Shown: positions 12,521 through 24,860 of the stretch, in pieces
Numbering within the stretch: the first letter of the stretch is position 1
Layout: every line of letters begins with the position of its first letter
Assembly (NCBI RefSeq): GCF_000208745.1
Contig: NC_030851.1
Coordinates: 14,992,137 to 15,056,136, forward strand
Reading direction: 5' to 3'
Source of the DNA: Theobroma cacao
Lineage: Eukaryota; Streptophyta; Magnoliopsida; Malvales; Malvaceae
Length of the DNA stretch: 64,000 nt
Made by a program: the position numbers and the translations under genes
The notes under the pieces: generated by a model
The model's input: only the letters and a program-made list of their open reading frames with translations
Told to the model about the DNA's origin: nothing
Databases searched by the model: none

Positions 12521-15500
12521 ATATCATATTATTACCTAATTCAGGTGGCAAATTCTCATCGCCATAGAAAGCAAAGTTAAAACCCTCAATATAATTATGA
12601 TATAATTAAATTAAATTAAATCTCCCATATGGGATAGCAGGACACTCAATTGTACTTTTGTAGGGTAAGAAAAGTAGAAAACTAGGAGAAACAAACAAGC
12701 AACAGACGGGCCTATTGAGAAAGAGAACAGGTCTTATTCATTTCCCTATGGTGATATAACATGAGAACCAAGTAAAAATCATATGACGCAACACAGCCTA
12801 GGATAAGAATGAGTCCCCACCTCGTAGTTGGGGATTTGCACCTTCTTCAACAAGTCATAGACAGTAAACTGTCGAGTCTCCTATTTTAAGTTTTTTTCTT
12901 CTTCTCAGAATCCTATCATTAGAAATAATGGCAATCACGCGTCTTTTGTGCCTAAAATTAATAATCAATCTCCACACGGTTTTAGATAATGCTGTGTCTC
13001 GAGGTATGAAGCAGTGGGTGACTTCACTGCCCTTCTTGAAAGGGTAGAGAAACTGAAGGGAATGCGTCCACATGCACAGGAGATATGAAGTCATGGCCAG
13101 GGCTAGCTGCAGATAATAAGTGGGTCCTTGAAACTAGGCACCTTCAACTTTATCTACTGTGCAAGCAAAAATCTGCATAATCGGCAATCAATTTTCTTTA
13201 TATATATTTAAAGTCCATAATGGAAAGACGCCCATCTTTCTGCTAAATAAATATGTGAAGTAAGGCATTTCAGCCAGGCCTATCAGCCAAATGGAAACTA
13301 GAGTTGAGTAGTGATTCAACTTATATAGTCTCTAGTATTTAACAAGATTGATAAAACCAAACCAAAACCATGAAGTTGAACAACAGGGAAATGGAGAGAA
13401 TTCGCTTTTTCTTGCAGAGGGTAGGTTTGATCCATGCGTCTACTTGAGTTGCATCGTTTTCTTATGTTTGTTGCCCACCTTGGGGACACATCGGGGCCCT
13501 TCCAAAAAGTTTGCTATTGACATATCACCCAACATCACTTAAGTTTGAACCTTTGTATCAGAAAGTTGTCACTTTAGTAGGTTTGAAAAGTTGCTCCATA
13601 AATTCAGTATAATTAACCTTTTAATACTTTGAAGTGCTTGAATTGTCTCCATATGAACGGCATTGGTTTTGATTAACCCCAATCCATTTCTTGGCTCACC
13701 AAGTTTCATTGATCTTACTCCAAAATCAACCCAGCTTTTGTGGCTTTGCCACCGCCTGTTGAAAGAAATTCATTCTCTGTGAAGAAAGTTGTCAATGCAG
13801 ATCACAAGGTTGATCCTGGAGGCTGTTGGGTCATATATTTGTCTTTACAATTAATGTTTTCGGTATGTATAGTCAATATTTGTATGCTGTAACTCAACAA
13901 CTTGTCCACCTTTTCCTTGTGTTTTTTCATATTGGATACATCTGGGATCCTCCTTTCTTGGTGCCTGGACATTTCAAGGTCCCATTCATTTAAGGTTGTG
14001 AATCAATTCAGGTATATTCTTTGTTAAAACTTAAACCTGCCCTTCCAAAGATGAGTTGAGATGTTATCAACCTCAAACACCTCTTAAAAAAATTTAATTA
14101 TTTTTTGTTCTCAAAGTAAAAGTGATATTCTGTTTCTTCATTTCGAAAAAGTAAAAGCCAAAAATTTTCTATAAAGAAAAGCAAAGAAACAATGTATCAT
14201 AGTCTTGCAAAATAAAGTCACTTGAACCAATAATCCAGAGTGTAGGGGGTGGATGCCCTGCCCCTTGGCCTAGGAGAAATTCCCTCTTGTCAGACTTAAG
14301 TAGCAAAACACAAAGGTCACACATCACGCAAATGGTTAAAAAACCTTTCAACAGAAGGAAATGTGAAAGAAAGCAGCCCTTCCCAGAAAATAACAAACGA
14401 GGCGTGTGATGGCTGGCTTTAAGGAAGATGCGTATTGCACAAAACTACAAAAGCCATCGCTGTTGATATGATCGAGAGTGGCTTTTTTTTTTTTTTAATC
14501 ATTGTAAAGCAGAATTAGATATTCCTCTACGGTTATGGAATCAGACAATTATTTGAAACAGAAATCAGCCCCCCATGCCTCATCTTCCAGCATTCACAAA
14601 AACCTCCAAAACTATTCCCCTTCACTGCCGATTGTAAAGATGAAAATCCCTTTTTTCTACTAGGTTTTATCCCGACTAAAGGCTAACCAGTAACTACAAC
14701 TCTTAGGGCCAAGTTTCCAACAACTTTTCTGTTTGGTTGTAGTTTTAGAAAAGCATTTTTCTCACTTCTCCTCAATCAATGGTTGCCGAGTTAGTGTACA
14801 TGGTACACAGTACACAGTACACATACAATCTATCGTCCATCAGTCTTTTCAATGCCAAAAATTTCAACTGTGTAGGATTCATAAAGTCTTCCTATGAGCA
14901 ATATGTTGCACCCAAAATATTACTCCTAGAAAATGAAAAACATTACTGCTGTGAAAAGTGAAAATTCCCTTGGTAACAAGATGATGCAAAACCTTGTTGC
15001 CATCGTGCATGGGGTTATTTGGATCCCCTACACTGCCCAAGTACAATGACATTAATTCTTCAATTGTCTTTCATTTTTTTTAATAAAGAGAGACGTGGAG
15101 AGCACAAGCAACTTACACAAACCATTGGCTACTTTCAGCAGTACAAACGTCACACGCTTCTATCCAAGTCACATCTATATTCTTCACTTTATCAATAACG
15201 TTCGGTTCTGCTTTCAAAGGCAATAATTTTTTTAATTAAAAGAAAAAAAGGGCGGGGAGAGGAGGAACCTATTTCCTTGGGAATTTTATGCTTTGTAGAT
15301 TTAGCAAAACTGATAACCCTGCAAAAGTATCAATGCAAAAATCACATTTTTAATACAAGAATCGGAAGGACAATCCATCTCTCCCTTGTTGATTACATTT
15401 GCTTGCACAACTGCATGCTCCTAGCTAATTGGCACCGTATTGATAAATAAAACGTGGATTTCGTAGCAGTTAAAAATTTTGGGCAAGCTTTATGTAGATA

Positions 15501-15560
15501 CAGCAAAGCTTTCCGTTCCGAGAATCCCATCCCATGCCGACCGCAATGTTGAAATGTACC
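12521..15560. other. intergenic between TCP20 and G6PD
   Basis: Three kilobases without a recognisable gene. A TATATATATTTA stretch lies near 13200 and poly-T near 14484-14497. The right-hand few hundred bases should include the G6PD 3' UTR, as that gene stops at 15561 reading leftward. Small open frames match nothing known to me. Confidence 0.35.
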
Positions 15561-18500
15561 TCACTGGTCTACACCAAGATCACCCCACCGGACATTGTAT
15601 CTCGCTGCAAGATAATGAGCCCCAACAGGGCCACGGCTTCCATATGGATAGTACTCGGGTATAATTTTTTTCTCTTCCAGCTCCTTCAAAACAGGAGTGA
15701 AGAGCGCCCAGGCAGCATCCAGCTCATCACTTCGGATAAACAGCCTCCTCTCACCTTCAATAGCATCCAGCAGAAGCCTCTCATATGCGTCTGGGATCTC
15801 TTTGGAATATCTACAACCAACAAACCCATAAGTAAAGCAAGTTCTAAATTAGTCGCCGTCTATATGACAAGTCTTCTCAAATGAATAATAAGAAATGTAC
15901 AATCTGCACGTGCTTCTAGATCTCCATCTTTAAACAGTAAAGAGCAACTACATACACCCATCTATCCATATAACTAACCATACAGATACTGTAGAGCTCG
16001 AAACAGCAAAATATTGAATCCTTTCCGTTAATATAAAAGCAATTTTTAAGTATACCTCGCAGCATAATGAAGGTTTAGGTTACTGCGGTCCAATCTCATT
16101 CCCAACCCAGGGACTTTGTTATTGATCTTCAAATAAATAGCTTCATCTGGCTGCACTCGAATGACAAGCTCATTTGTAGCTCGATCAAGATCAGTTCCAA
16201 AGTTTCGGTTATATAAATTGCCAGGCACATGCCTGAACTGTACCCTTATCTCTGCCCTGGAGATGAAAGAAATCTTAGTGGCAAGCATGTATTAAATAAT
16301 CCAAATCCCAGATAGAATATATATGAATTCAAATTTCTTTATCAATTCCATTTACCTCTTATTGTGTAATGCTTTTCCTGCTTTCATTAGAAAAGGCACC
16401 CCATCCCATCTTGCATTGTCTATGAAGAGAGCAGCTGCTGCAAAAGTTGGAGTCAAGCTATCTTTGGGCACAGTATTGTCATCAGTGTAGGCAGGGTAAG
16501 AAATGCCTCCTTTAGTGTGGCTCTTGTACTGTCCGATAACTACATCATCAAGTTGCAAAGGCCTCATTGACCGCAATACCTTGACCTGAAACCAAGCAAG
16601 CAGTTTATTGAGAAATGCAAATATAGAGATAAGATCATGCTATCACATCTTAAAATAGCCCATATCAGGTTACCTTTTCATTTCTTATATCCTCAGCATC
16701 CAAACTCACGGGGGTTTCCATAGCAAAGAGAGCAAGTATTTGAAGCAGATGATTCTGCATTATATCTCTAATAATTCCATAATGATCAAAATACCTAGAT
16801 AACCAACAACAGAATCAAATGGGTCACAAGTCTTTAGCATAGTTTATGCTTAATATACTATAAAACAAGGAAAGTTACCCTCCGCGTCCTTCAGTTCCAA
16901 AATCTTCGGAGAATATCAACTGTACATTTCTAATATACTGCCTTGACCACAAGGGCTCAAAAATAAGATTGGAGAAACGGAGAACAGATAGATTTTCCAC
17001 AAGTTCCTTTCCTAGATAGTGGTCTATCCTGTAGAAAGAATATCAATCTAATCAGAGTTCACATTCTTTGCATAACCAGCACCAATCATGGGCAGGCAAA
17101 CTTCACCTGAATATTTGATCCTCTGCAAGGTACTGCTTCAGGGCTTTTGTCAGTGCAGCAGAAGATTCTGAATCTCGACCAAAAGGTTTCTCAACAATGA
17201 CCCTGGTCCAACCATTGCCGGATGAAGCTGACAAGCTTGCACATTTCACAGCATCGATAAAAATATTTGGAGGGATAGATAAATAAAATAGGCGATTAGA
17301 AACCCTCCCACCCTGCACGAGCAATTTCACATCAGCAAACAGAATTGAATTCTCAAATTATGAAAAGAATAATAAAATTAATGCTATCCAGGAAAAGAAA
17401 AAGTATAGTAGGGCACAAGCAGATCCTCCTACACTACTTGATCTTAAAGAAGAAATATAACACTTAAATGAAACATGTGAAGTGCTTATTGCAACTCCAA
17501 ACTTGGAGGGCATTAGCTAAATATATAGGCCGTATTGTCGGAATGTTCTGATGACACCATTTCACAAGCTCAGATAAGATAATGATTGTCCAGTCATCGA
17601 TTTCCTAGATAAAGGTTAGTAGTAGTTTATGAACAACAATTAGTTAACAAGATATATGGATACTGACTTATGTACAAGTACCATGGTGATTTAATAGAAA
17701 CAGAGTGAGAATACTTCACATTATCCAATTCACAAATTAAAATTAAACGCAAGAAAGTGTCCAGCCGCTTTAGCACAAACTTAACTCGTCTGTAAAAGTG
17801 GAGATTTAGGTGAATATTGTGCTCAATGCATCATTCACAAAATTTGGTCTAAACTCTTTAATCCCACCAAAACATTGAATCGAACAAAGATCACAGACGG
17901 CAAGCCAGAATTCATTTCAACATTACGATCCTCCTGCCCAAAGCAATGGTATGAAATTCCAGTTAAATAAACCACAACCTCATTACCTCATGCTCCTTGA
18001 GCTTCTTGTCTAGCTGTGCAAAATTTTCTTCAGAATCATACTGACCAGAGTGGTAGAAACATCTTTTAAGAAATTGGTCCATCTTTTCACCACAATTCTC
18101 CCTGGAATTACATATCAAACCTCATTTAAGTTTTATAAGCAATTAAAAGCCACAATTAAATCCACTTATGACAGCATGCAAGCTTCAAGTGACAAAGAAA
18201 TGATAGAAAATGAATCACCTTTTATCAATTCTGCAGGTAAGGGTCTTGCTCACCATGTTCCTAAGTTCTGCATCAGTCATCTTACTCCTGGCATAACCAT
18301 AGACGGTAAAGTGCTGCAAGCAAATAAACCGCATTTCTGACATTAATTACATTACAACAATAACCAGATTAAAGTTGTAGGCAGTTTAGAAGACAATAGT
18401 AAGGTGACACTTTTGGATGAAAGTTACAAGAAAAAAAAAAATCTAACCTTAGGAAGACAGTCTTCGTAATAGAGTGCAAAAAGCGCAGGAAATATCTTCT

Positions 18501-19253
18501 TTTTTGCAAGGTCCCCAGAAGCTCCAACCACTGTGATACTGACAGTTGACTCATTTTCATTGATATCAAAACATGCTTTCTCATCCCATTCCTCTGAAGA
18601 TGTAACTGACAACAATTCATTTTTCAATTTCTTGAGAGGAGTTTCTTTTTCCACGGGGTTAACTTTTGTGGCCACTGCACCTATGCATGAAAACCATTTA
18701 CATATACATATACATACATATACATGTATATATATAACATTTAAGATCAAAGGAAATATACAAACCTTGCTCATGTAAGAAAAACATCCATATCAGTCAT
18801 ATAAATTGGAATTAAGCTAATTGCTAATCAAGTTAAGGCTTTTTCGCAATCCCCAAACATAATAAAGAATTGATATTTTTGTACAACATCTTTTGCACGC
18901 ATTTCCTTGTATTCAGAAACCAAAACAATAAATCAAAACAAGAAAGAAATTGAAAATATATCAAAACCAAAAGAACCCATAAAATAAAAGTATACAAAAT
19001 GAAGGGAAAAAGACCAAAATGAAAAAAGAAAGAGAGAAAGAAACTAACCATCTTGCATGAGAACAGCACTTTGATAGGAACTTGTTTGAGATTGAAGAAA
19101 GAACTTGGCTTTAGCTGGAACAGACAATCTCAGAAAAGAAGAAGAGAAAGCAAAGTGTTGATTTTGCCCTCCCTTTATAGATGAAGAATAAGAATATGAA
19201 GGACAATGCGTTGAAGAAAAGGTTGCCATCTCTACTAAAACTCGTTGCTGCAT
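15561..19253 (-). CDS. G6PD: plastidic glucose-6-phosphate dehydrogenase, 10 exons
   Basis: Catalyses glucose-6-phosphate + NADP+ to 6-phosphogluconolactone + NADPH, first step of the plastid oxidative pentose phosphate pathway. Exons, 5' to 3': 19253-19049, 18680-18448, 18313-18219, 18101-17987, 17312-17107, 17028-16879, 16794-16674, 16585-16356, 16256-16056, 15810-15561. All introns are GT-AG and reading phases match; the sum is 1806 nt, 601 aa. Residues 1 to about 80 are Ser-rich and acid-poor, a chloroplast transit peptide. [10 protein letters not shown] (121-130) binds NADP, EKPFGRD is at 257-263, and the catalytic RIDHYLGKE is at 285-293. Cys173 and Cys181 (TCRIDKRENC) match the redox pair by which thioredoxin inactivates plastid isoforms in light. 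The C terminus reads [11 protein letters not shown] second in-frame ATG at 19229 (MATFSS, better context) may be the main start, giving 593 aa. No stop or frameshift is seen. Confidence 0.96.
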
Positions 19254-19299
19254 AAGCTCTCTGTTTCTTTAATTTTGTTGAATCACGAAAACAAAGGCA

Positions 19300-19325
19300 G
19301 AAAAAGATAGAGTATTTATGTGAAA
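19300..19325 (-). promoter_or_regulatory. putative TATA box of G6PD
   Basis: Minus strand reads CACATAAATACTC, about 60 bases upstream of the first ATG, which would allow a short 5' UTR containing both candidate start codons. This is sequence resemblance only. Confidence 0.4.
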
Positions 19326-19649
19326 GAGAGAGAGAAACGAAAAGTGGGAGGAGTCAGAGTTTTTGAAGGAGAAATACAGACGCTGAGACAACTTGGGAAA
19401 CATCGAGGGGCAAGACCCTTGAGATCTCCGAAAGGGTACTTAAGATTTGCCTAATAATTCTCAGAGAAAAGAGAAGAGAGGACAAATTGCACTTTAATTC
19501 CTTTTATTTTATTTTTGGTTGTTGCTTGAGTAACTTATTTTTCAACATGTTTATAACTTTGGTAAGCTGGATCCGGAACTGGACCTAGATCGTTTAATGG
19601 GCCAAATTCAATTTTTATTGCATTTGGGCTGGGTTAAGGAATAATTAGT

Positions 19650-20100
19650 GGAAAAATTACTTACAAAATTCATGAATTATTAAAAAAATTCAAATAAAAT
19701 TTTTATTCGTTTATCACGTTCAATTAAAATTTTATATTTTTATTTTAAATTAAATAAGTTTTTTTAATTAATAATTGATTAATTATTATTAGTTAAAATA
19801 CTACTTGCCATTTTATATCATAAAGTATGTAGATATGTCATATGGATGATGATGTGGTATACTGATGTAATAAAGTGGTATGGTTATATAATATTTTTAC
19901 CTCCATGACAATGTTATGTTTTTGCCATACAAATATAAAATAATAAGTAATATTTTAACTAATGATAATTAATCAATTATTAAATATAAAGATTTATTTG
20001 ATTCAAAATAAAAATACATGATTTGATAAAATATAATAGAAGAATAAAACTTTATTTAAATTTTCTTAAATAATACAAAAACCTTTTTAAACATTGTATC
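19650..20100. mobile_element. foldback (long inverted repeat) MITE-like element
   Basis: The left half (about 19670-19805) and the right half (about 19940-20090) are inverted copies. For example, TAATTGATTAATTAT followed by ATTAGTTAAAATA in the left half recurs as its reverse complement near 19950-19985. The outer arms are AT-rich and imperfect, and the loop is about 130 bases. There is no coding capacity, and the target duplication is not resolved in the AT-rich flanks. Confidence 0.58.
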
Positions 20101-20271
20101 TAATTAGCATTTTAACGGGCTGAAACTACTAAACTTTCCCTAAAATGATTGACAAGGGGCTAAACAAATCCTAAACAAAGCCTCGAGTTTAATATTTCTT
20201 CAAATTAATCAAAGCTTGAATTCTATACTCAAATTAAAATCAAACTTGATAAATGATGAGATAAATAAGTC

Positions 20272-20279
20272 CCTAGTCT
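20272..20279. repeat. left target-site duplication of hAT element
   Basis: CCTAGTCT, repeated exactly at 21366-21373 directly outside the other end of the element. Confidence 0.85.
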
Positions 20280-21365
20280 CAGGGGCGGAGCTAGCCAATT
20301 TTTTTTGAAGGGGCCAAAGGTTAAGAAAAATAAAAGTTAAAAATTTTTAAAACTAATATATTGAACTTAACCATTAACAATCAAAAAATTTATAATAAAT
20401 AATAATTTTACATAATATGTAAATCAAAAGAAACAAAAAGAAAAAAAACTTATAATAGTGCTCTAAAAAAGTTTTGTTCAACGATGACAATATCTTTCTT
20501 AATATAAACAACTAAATTATTTGTAAGAAACTTATCATCTATTTTATTTTGGAGTCTTGTCTTTTTCAATATAAATGACTAAAAAATTAATATAGTCAAC
20601 ATCCAATTTTCTTATTTTATTATATTTAAGCTTATAATACTAAATATTAAACTATAATCCATAAAATATAAATAGTTAAATACAATATACATAATTAATA
20701 ATTTTTTTTATACTCAAGATAATTTTCTTTCAACTAAGTATAAAACGTAAAGCATATTAAAAATATATACTCAATATAATCTTTTCTAATATAATAAGGA
20801 TTAATAAAAAATAATATATTTGTGAAATTTTAAACAATAACCAATAATGTAATGCTAGAACTTATATTTGAGAATTACATATATAATAATTTTTTAATTT
20901 TTAAAAATTAAAATCATTAAAAATAAAATCTACATAATAGAAAAAAAAATGACAAGTAGAAGACAGAACCTACATAACAAAAAAAAAAAAGAATATGGTT
21001 GATAATTCATAGAAATTTAGAAAGAAAATTTATAGAAACTTAAAACATATGGGCAAATAGAATAGAACTGAAAGAAATAAATAATAATAATAATAATAAT
21101 AATATAAAAAAATTAAATAAAAACTTTACTTCTTTATAATTTCACAATATAAGGATAAAAAAAAGAGAAAGGTGGGTGGAAAACTTAAAAATTAAAAAAT
21201 TTTAAGAATTTGAATAAAATTAAATGAGGTTTGTAAAGTCATTTTATTATTTTGCAATTATATTAATTATTTAATAAAAATTATTTTAAAAAGTCATCAC
21301 AAAATATATAATATATAAAAAATTTCAAAAATATGACCCCCTTACAAAGGGACGCTCCGCCCCTG
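20280..21365. mobile_element. non-autonomous hAT-type DNA transposon
   Basis: Terminal inverted repeats CAGGGGCGGAGC and GCTCCGCCCCTG flank 1086 bp of AT-rich, non-coding DNA, with a perfect 8-bp direct duplication CCTAGTCT on both sides. The CAGGGGCGG-type end and 8-bp duplication are typical of hAT-superfamily elements. No transposase frame exists, so it would have been mobilised in trans. The ends are intact, suggesting a fairly recent insertion. Confidence 0.85.
21077..21104. repeat. AAT microsatellite
   Basis: About nine AAT/TAA units inside the hAT element. Confidence 0.8.
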
Positions 21366-21373
21366 CCTAGTCT
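21366..21373. repeat. right target-site duplication of hAT element
   Basis: CCTAGTCT directly after the terminal CCCCTG, identical to 20272-20279. Confidence 0.85.
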
Positions 21374-21635
21374 GGAATGCTTGATTAGGATAAAATTCAT
21401 AACTTAGAGCCTTATTTGAATCCCAAACCCAGTTGCAATATCCGGTGTATGGGGTGGTGGCCTCCCATTTGGCAATTGGCAATCTTGTTTATCTGCTTAC
21501 GCACATCTAGGAAACTAGGTTGAAGAGAGGAAGATTTCATCATCAAGAAAGCAGAAATCCATGACAATCCCCAACAATGCTCCATCCTATGCTTTTCTCT
21601 TTTTATATTTTTAGATTTTTTTTAGACTTGAGGGA

Positions 21636-21713
21636 ATGGAGATGCGAACCTTAACTTTAAGTAGTGAAATCATGTACTGACGAATGAGCTAAATGCTCGG
21701 ATGCAGTTGGTGG
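21636..21713 (-). repeat. tRNA-like SINE fragment, single A-box
   Basis: The minus strand contains GAGCATTTAGCTCATTCG (box-A-like) and, some 35 bases on, AAGGTTCGCATCTC (box-B-like). It shares the word GCATCCGAGCATTTAG with the triplicated unit at 9581-9667, so both are fragments of one family. Confidence 0.42.
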
Positions 21714-21959
21714 GAATTATAATTAAATATGCATCTCTTTGAGATAATCATTGAATGAGATTGTGTTCTTTTATTTATTTATTTTTTGACATTTCTTTCT
21801 TTCTTATCAATGGTACTACTACTAGAAGTCAATTTAATTTGGGCAACATTTGAAATTTTTCAAAACATTTGCTCAAGATGCATGCCTACGTACCTTTTGT
21901 AAAATACTCTGAGATATAATATATCACAATTCAACATTTCAACTTTTATGTATAGTCAT

Positions 21960-22345
21960 AAATGGAGGTAGTAAAATGAATCTAAATACAAAAATTGCCT
22001 GAAAAAAGTCAGTCAAATTTGAATTGATAATAAAACTAACATCTCAAATATGAAATGATCCAAATTCGAAACAATCTAAATTTAAAATAATCTAAGTTTA
22101 AAATCAATCCGATTCAAAATCATAAAAACTTGAACTTAACAGTAAAAATGTAAAATTTAATTACCTACAAAATAATCTGAATTTGAAATTATCTAAACTT
22201 AAAATCATTTGATTCAAAATCATAAAAACTTTACCTTAACACTAAAAATGTAAAATTTAATTATTTACAAAGATTCATTCTAACTTGAACTCAAACTTAA
22301 CCCAAACTCAAAAAAACTAAATATGAGCCCATGTGTATGCACCTC
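21960..22345. repeat. AT-rich repeat with 100-bp tandem duplication
   Basis: The words GATTCAAAATCATAAAAACT and AAAAATGTAAAATTTAATTA occur at 22111 and again 100 bases later at 22211, each with the same order of flanking words. The wider block is rich in AATCTAAATTTAAA-like steps. It is non-coding and of unknown class. Confidence 0.5.
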
Positions 22346-23310
22346 TAATCATAAATTGTTAGTCTCTATTTCTTCTGAAGAATTAATGTAAGTATATAAT
22401 ATACTTTTCAATCTCTGGACTTGACTCTAAGTAGGATAGAATATGTGATTAATGCATTTTAGGTGTGAAGCTGATTAATAAGACTTGAATTTGGTAGATT
22501 TAAAAGGCAGAAACCATGAAGCAAGATTGCCCCTTCAATGTGTGCGTAGGTCAGCTCATACTTGTATATAAGCAAGCAGCAGCAGCAGGCGGGGAATGTG
22601 TGGGCGGCCATTAGGACTTAGGAAAGGAGAAAAGGGAAAAAGAAAACAAGGGATGCGCATGTGCAATTGTGCATACCAAATCATTAAATTAGGGAGGGCA
22701 TTAAGCTTACGGGACATGTCAGTGGACTTGGTTCCAAAGTGCTGAGGACAGTAGAGGGAGTCAACCCGACCAGGGATTTGTTAAAAGAAGCACTTTGTGT
22801 TTCAGCCATTAGGAACAAAAGGGCAAAACAACACCTGTCCTCGGTCGTAAGGTAGGCTTTTTCTACGGCAATAGTAATCTATAATTATTCGACGGTGAAT
22901 GATGCGACTGGTTGCCTCAGAATCAGCATGCGCCTCTAGACTCTAACAAAGGATGGAGGCTTTGGTCCTCCAAGATGAGAGGACCCTGGATTATTAATTG
23001 CCAAGTGACAACCCTAGAGAACCAAGCCCCACTCACATCCTCAACCCTCCTCAGGGCCTATAAACAGTATTTTCCAACCTTTGCCCAGAGTAAACTCTAC
23101 CACTACGTTTTGATGATTGCGTATCAAGTTAATAACGGAAACAAACAAAAATTATTTTCATATATTAACTTAATATATTAAATTAAATTAAATAAATTAG
23201 TATATAACAAATTCAATATAAAGTTAAATTAGATTATTAGTTATAGAATTAGGATTTCGCATTTGGGGAGGGGGCAAACAAGAGGTGGGTTGATCGTGGG
23301 GTCTTGAAAC
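22346..23310. other. intergenic, no gene recognised
   Basis: Less AT-rich than its surroundings, with a short AGC repeat near 22578-22590. One open frame of 89 codons at 22912 (plus) has no recognisable domain and is probably chance. Confidence 0.3.
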
Positions 23311-23311
23311 A

Positions 23312-23518
23312 GTGAGGCTTGGAGAAATATTCTACTGTAATAAATTTTACTTTAGTCCCTAAGTTTACTAAAATTAGTTGTTATATCTCACCTAACAAAA
23401 AAATTATTGTAGAAACAAAACTATAAAATTCTAAAAAAAGATAAATGTATATTATAAAATTTTAAAACTTTTGAAAGGGACAGGAGCATCTACTAGCCCC
23501 CATTCCCTCCGCCACTGT
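23312..23518. mobile_element. possible short MITE with decayed CAGTG ends
   Basis: Left end CAGTGAGGCTTGGA and right end reading inward as CAGTGGCGGAGGGA are imperfect inverted repeats flanking about 200 bp of AT-rich DNA. The right end looks like a hAT-type CAGNGGCGGA terminus. A target duplication was not seen, so the call is tentative. Confidence 0.33.
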
Positions 23519-24287
23519 ATATGATGAAATACAAACGTAAAATTTCAAAAATTTAAAAATCTTTTTATCATTAGGACGAGGAAAATTTTCGTTAGTGCAT
23601 AATGTCAAAATACACCCTCCAATTATCACAAAATTTATATCCCTATTCTTTTTATGTAGAGCATTGAAACCTTGTTCTAGTTTTTTTTCTTATTCTAAGT
23701 TTTTTTCCATGTAACTATAAACCCTATTTGAATGGATAAAACTGATGTGACTAATGGCTCAATTAACTCGTTTGCACTGATATCCACATGAAAATTTTGG
23801 ATGATATGGTTATCATTAATTAAACAAATATAGTTAACACTCAATTAAGCTTAATTATAATATCATTATAACAATATAAATACAAATTAAAAAATTTAAT
23901 TTTTATCTGTTAAGTTAATTATCCAAACTATTTAATTAGAGTTATTATACAATACTATTATATATGTAGTCTAGATTTCTTAATGCACAATTTAGATTTC
24001 TATATAACTTATACTATATTATATAATACAAGATTTTCTTCTAACATTATCTACAACTCTTGCTCGTCATTATTGCCACTATCACTATAACTCCCATCAC
24101 CAGCACGTTCGCCAACCACCACTTGCTTCCTTGCCTCCTTCTCGCTATCTAAAAGTTGTTGCATATGACATGAGGCTAGATGGAGGTGGTGCTATGCCAA
24201 GTTTCAAGATGGCTTGACCCTCGAGCATAACAACCAAGCCATCAACGTCCTTTCTCTTTTCTAGCAAGTTACCAATTGTTGTAGTAG
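23519..24287. other. flank of the Copia insertion, no gene recognised
   Basis: AT-rich up to about 24040, then more balanced. A minus-strand frame at 24145-24287 reads VVMLEGQAILKLGIAPPPSS, which looks like a piece of a real protein but is not one I can name. The Copia LTR interrupts it at 24288. Confidence 0.3.
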
Positions 24288-24771
24288 TGTAAAGGAGAGT
24301 TAATTTAGAATATGGGCCACACGTAAGAAAACGCACACCAATAGCCTTTGTGCACAAGATAGCCCACATGAAGGGGGTTTAATAGTTGCTAAGAAGAGTA
24401 GCGGACAAGTAAACTATTCTAAGGTAATTAGAATACTTTCTATATTTAAGTTTTTCTTACTTGTTAATTGCTTTACTTACAACACAAATAAGCCTAGTTT
24501 TTAGAACATTTACTTTACTTGTACTCCAAAGAAGTCTAGGATTAGAATACTTTCTTATTTAAGTTACTTACGTTACAAGTAGGTTTAGATGGACCATCTC
24601 TATAAATAGTCCATTTATGTTTCATTGTAAAATTGAACAAGGTTTCCTTAATTTCATTTTCCATCGAATAGGGTTTCCTTGAATCCATTCTCTATGAACA
24701 TGGTTTTCTTGATTTCATTCCTTTTGAATAGGTTTTTTTAATTCCATTCTTTTGAGATATTTTATTTTTCA
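24288..24771 (+). repeat. 5' LTR of Copia element
   Basis: Runs from TGTAAAGGAG to ATTTTTCA. It contains TATAAATA at 24600 followed by the repeated GGTTTCCTTGAAT-type leader words. It aligns along its whole length with 31682-32203. Confidence 0.75.
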
Positions 24772-24790
24772 TGGTTTCAGAGTAGGTTCC
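24772..24790 (+). other. primer-binding site (initiator tRNA-Met type)
   Basis: TGGTTTCAGAGTAGGTTCC directly follows the LTR CA end and matches the usual Copia TGGTATCAGAGC site with few changes. Confidence 0.75.
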
Positions 24791-24860
24791 TAACCTAACC
24801 TTTTTTTTCCTTTTTAACCATGACGTTGATCTGGTTGTGGTAGAGTGATGTCCTTTCTTT

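Noticed and set aside
13348..13542. Small plus-strand gene between TCP20 and G6PD
   Set aside because: 64 codons, no motif, and no clear promoter or splice context; likely chance.
18050..18340. Plus-strand 96-codon frame overlapping G6PD
   Set aside because: Antisense to G6PD exons 3-4 and an intron; no domain.
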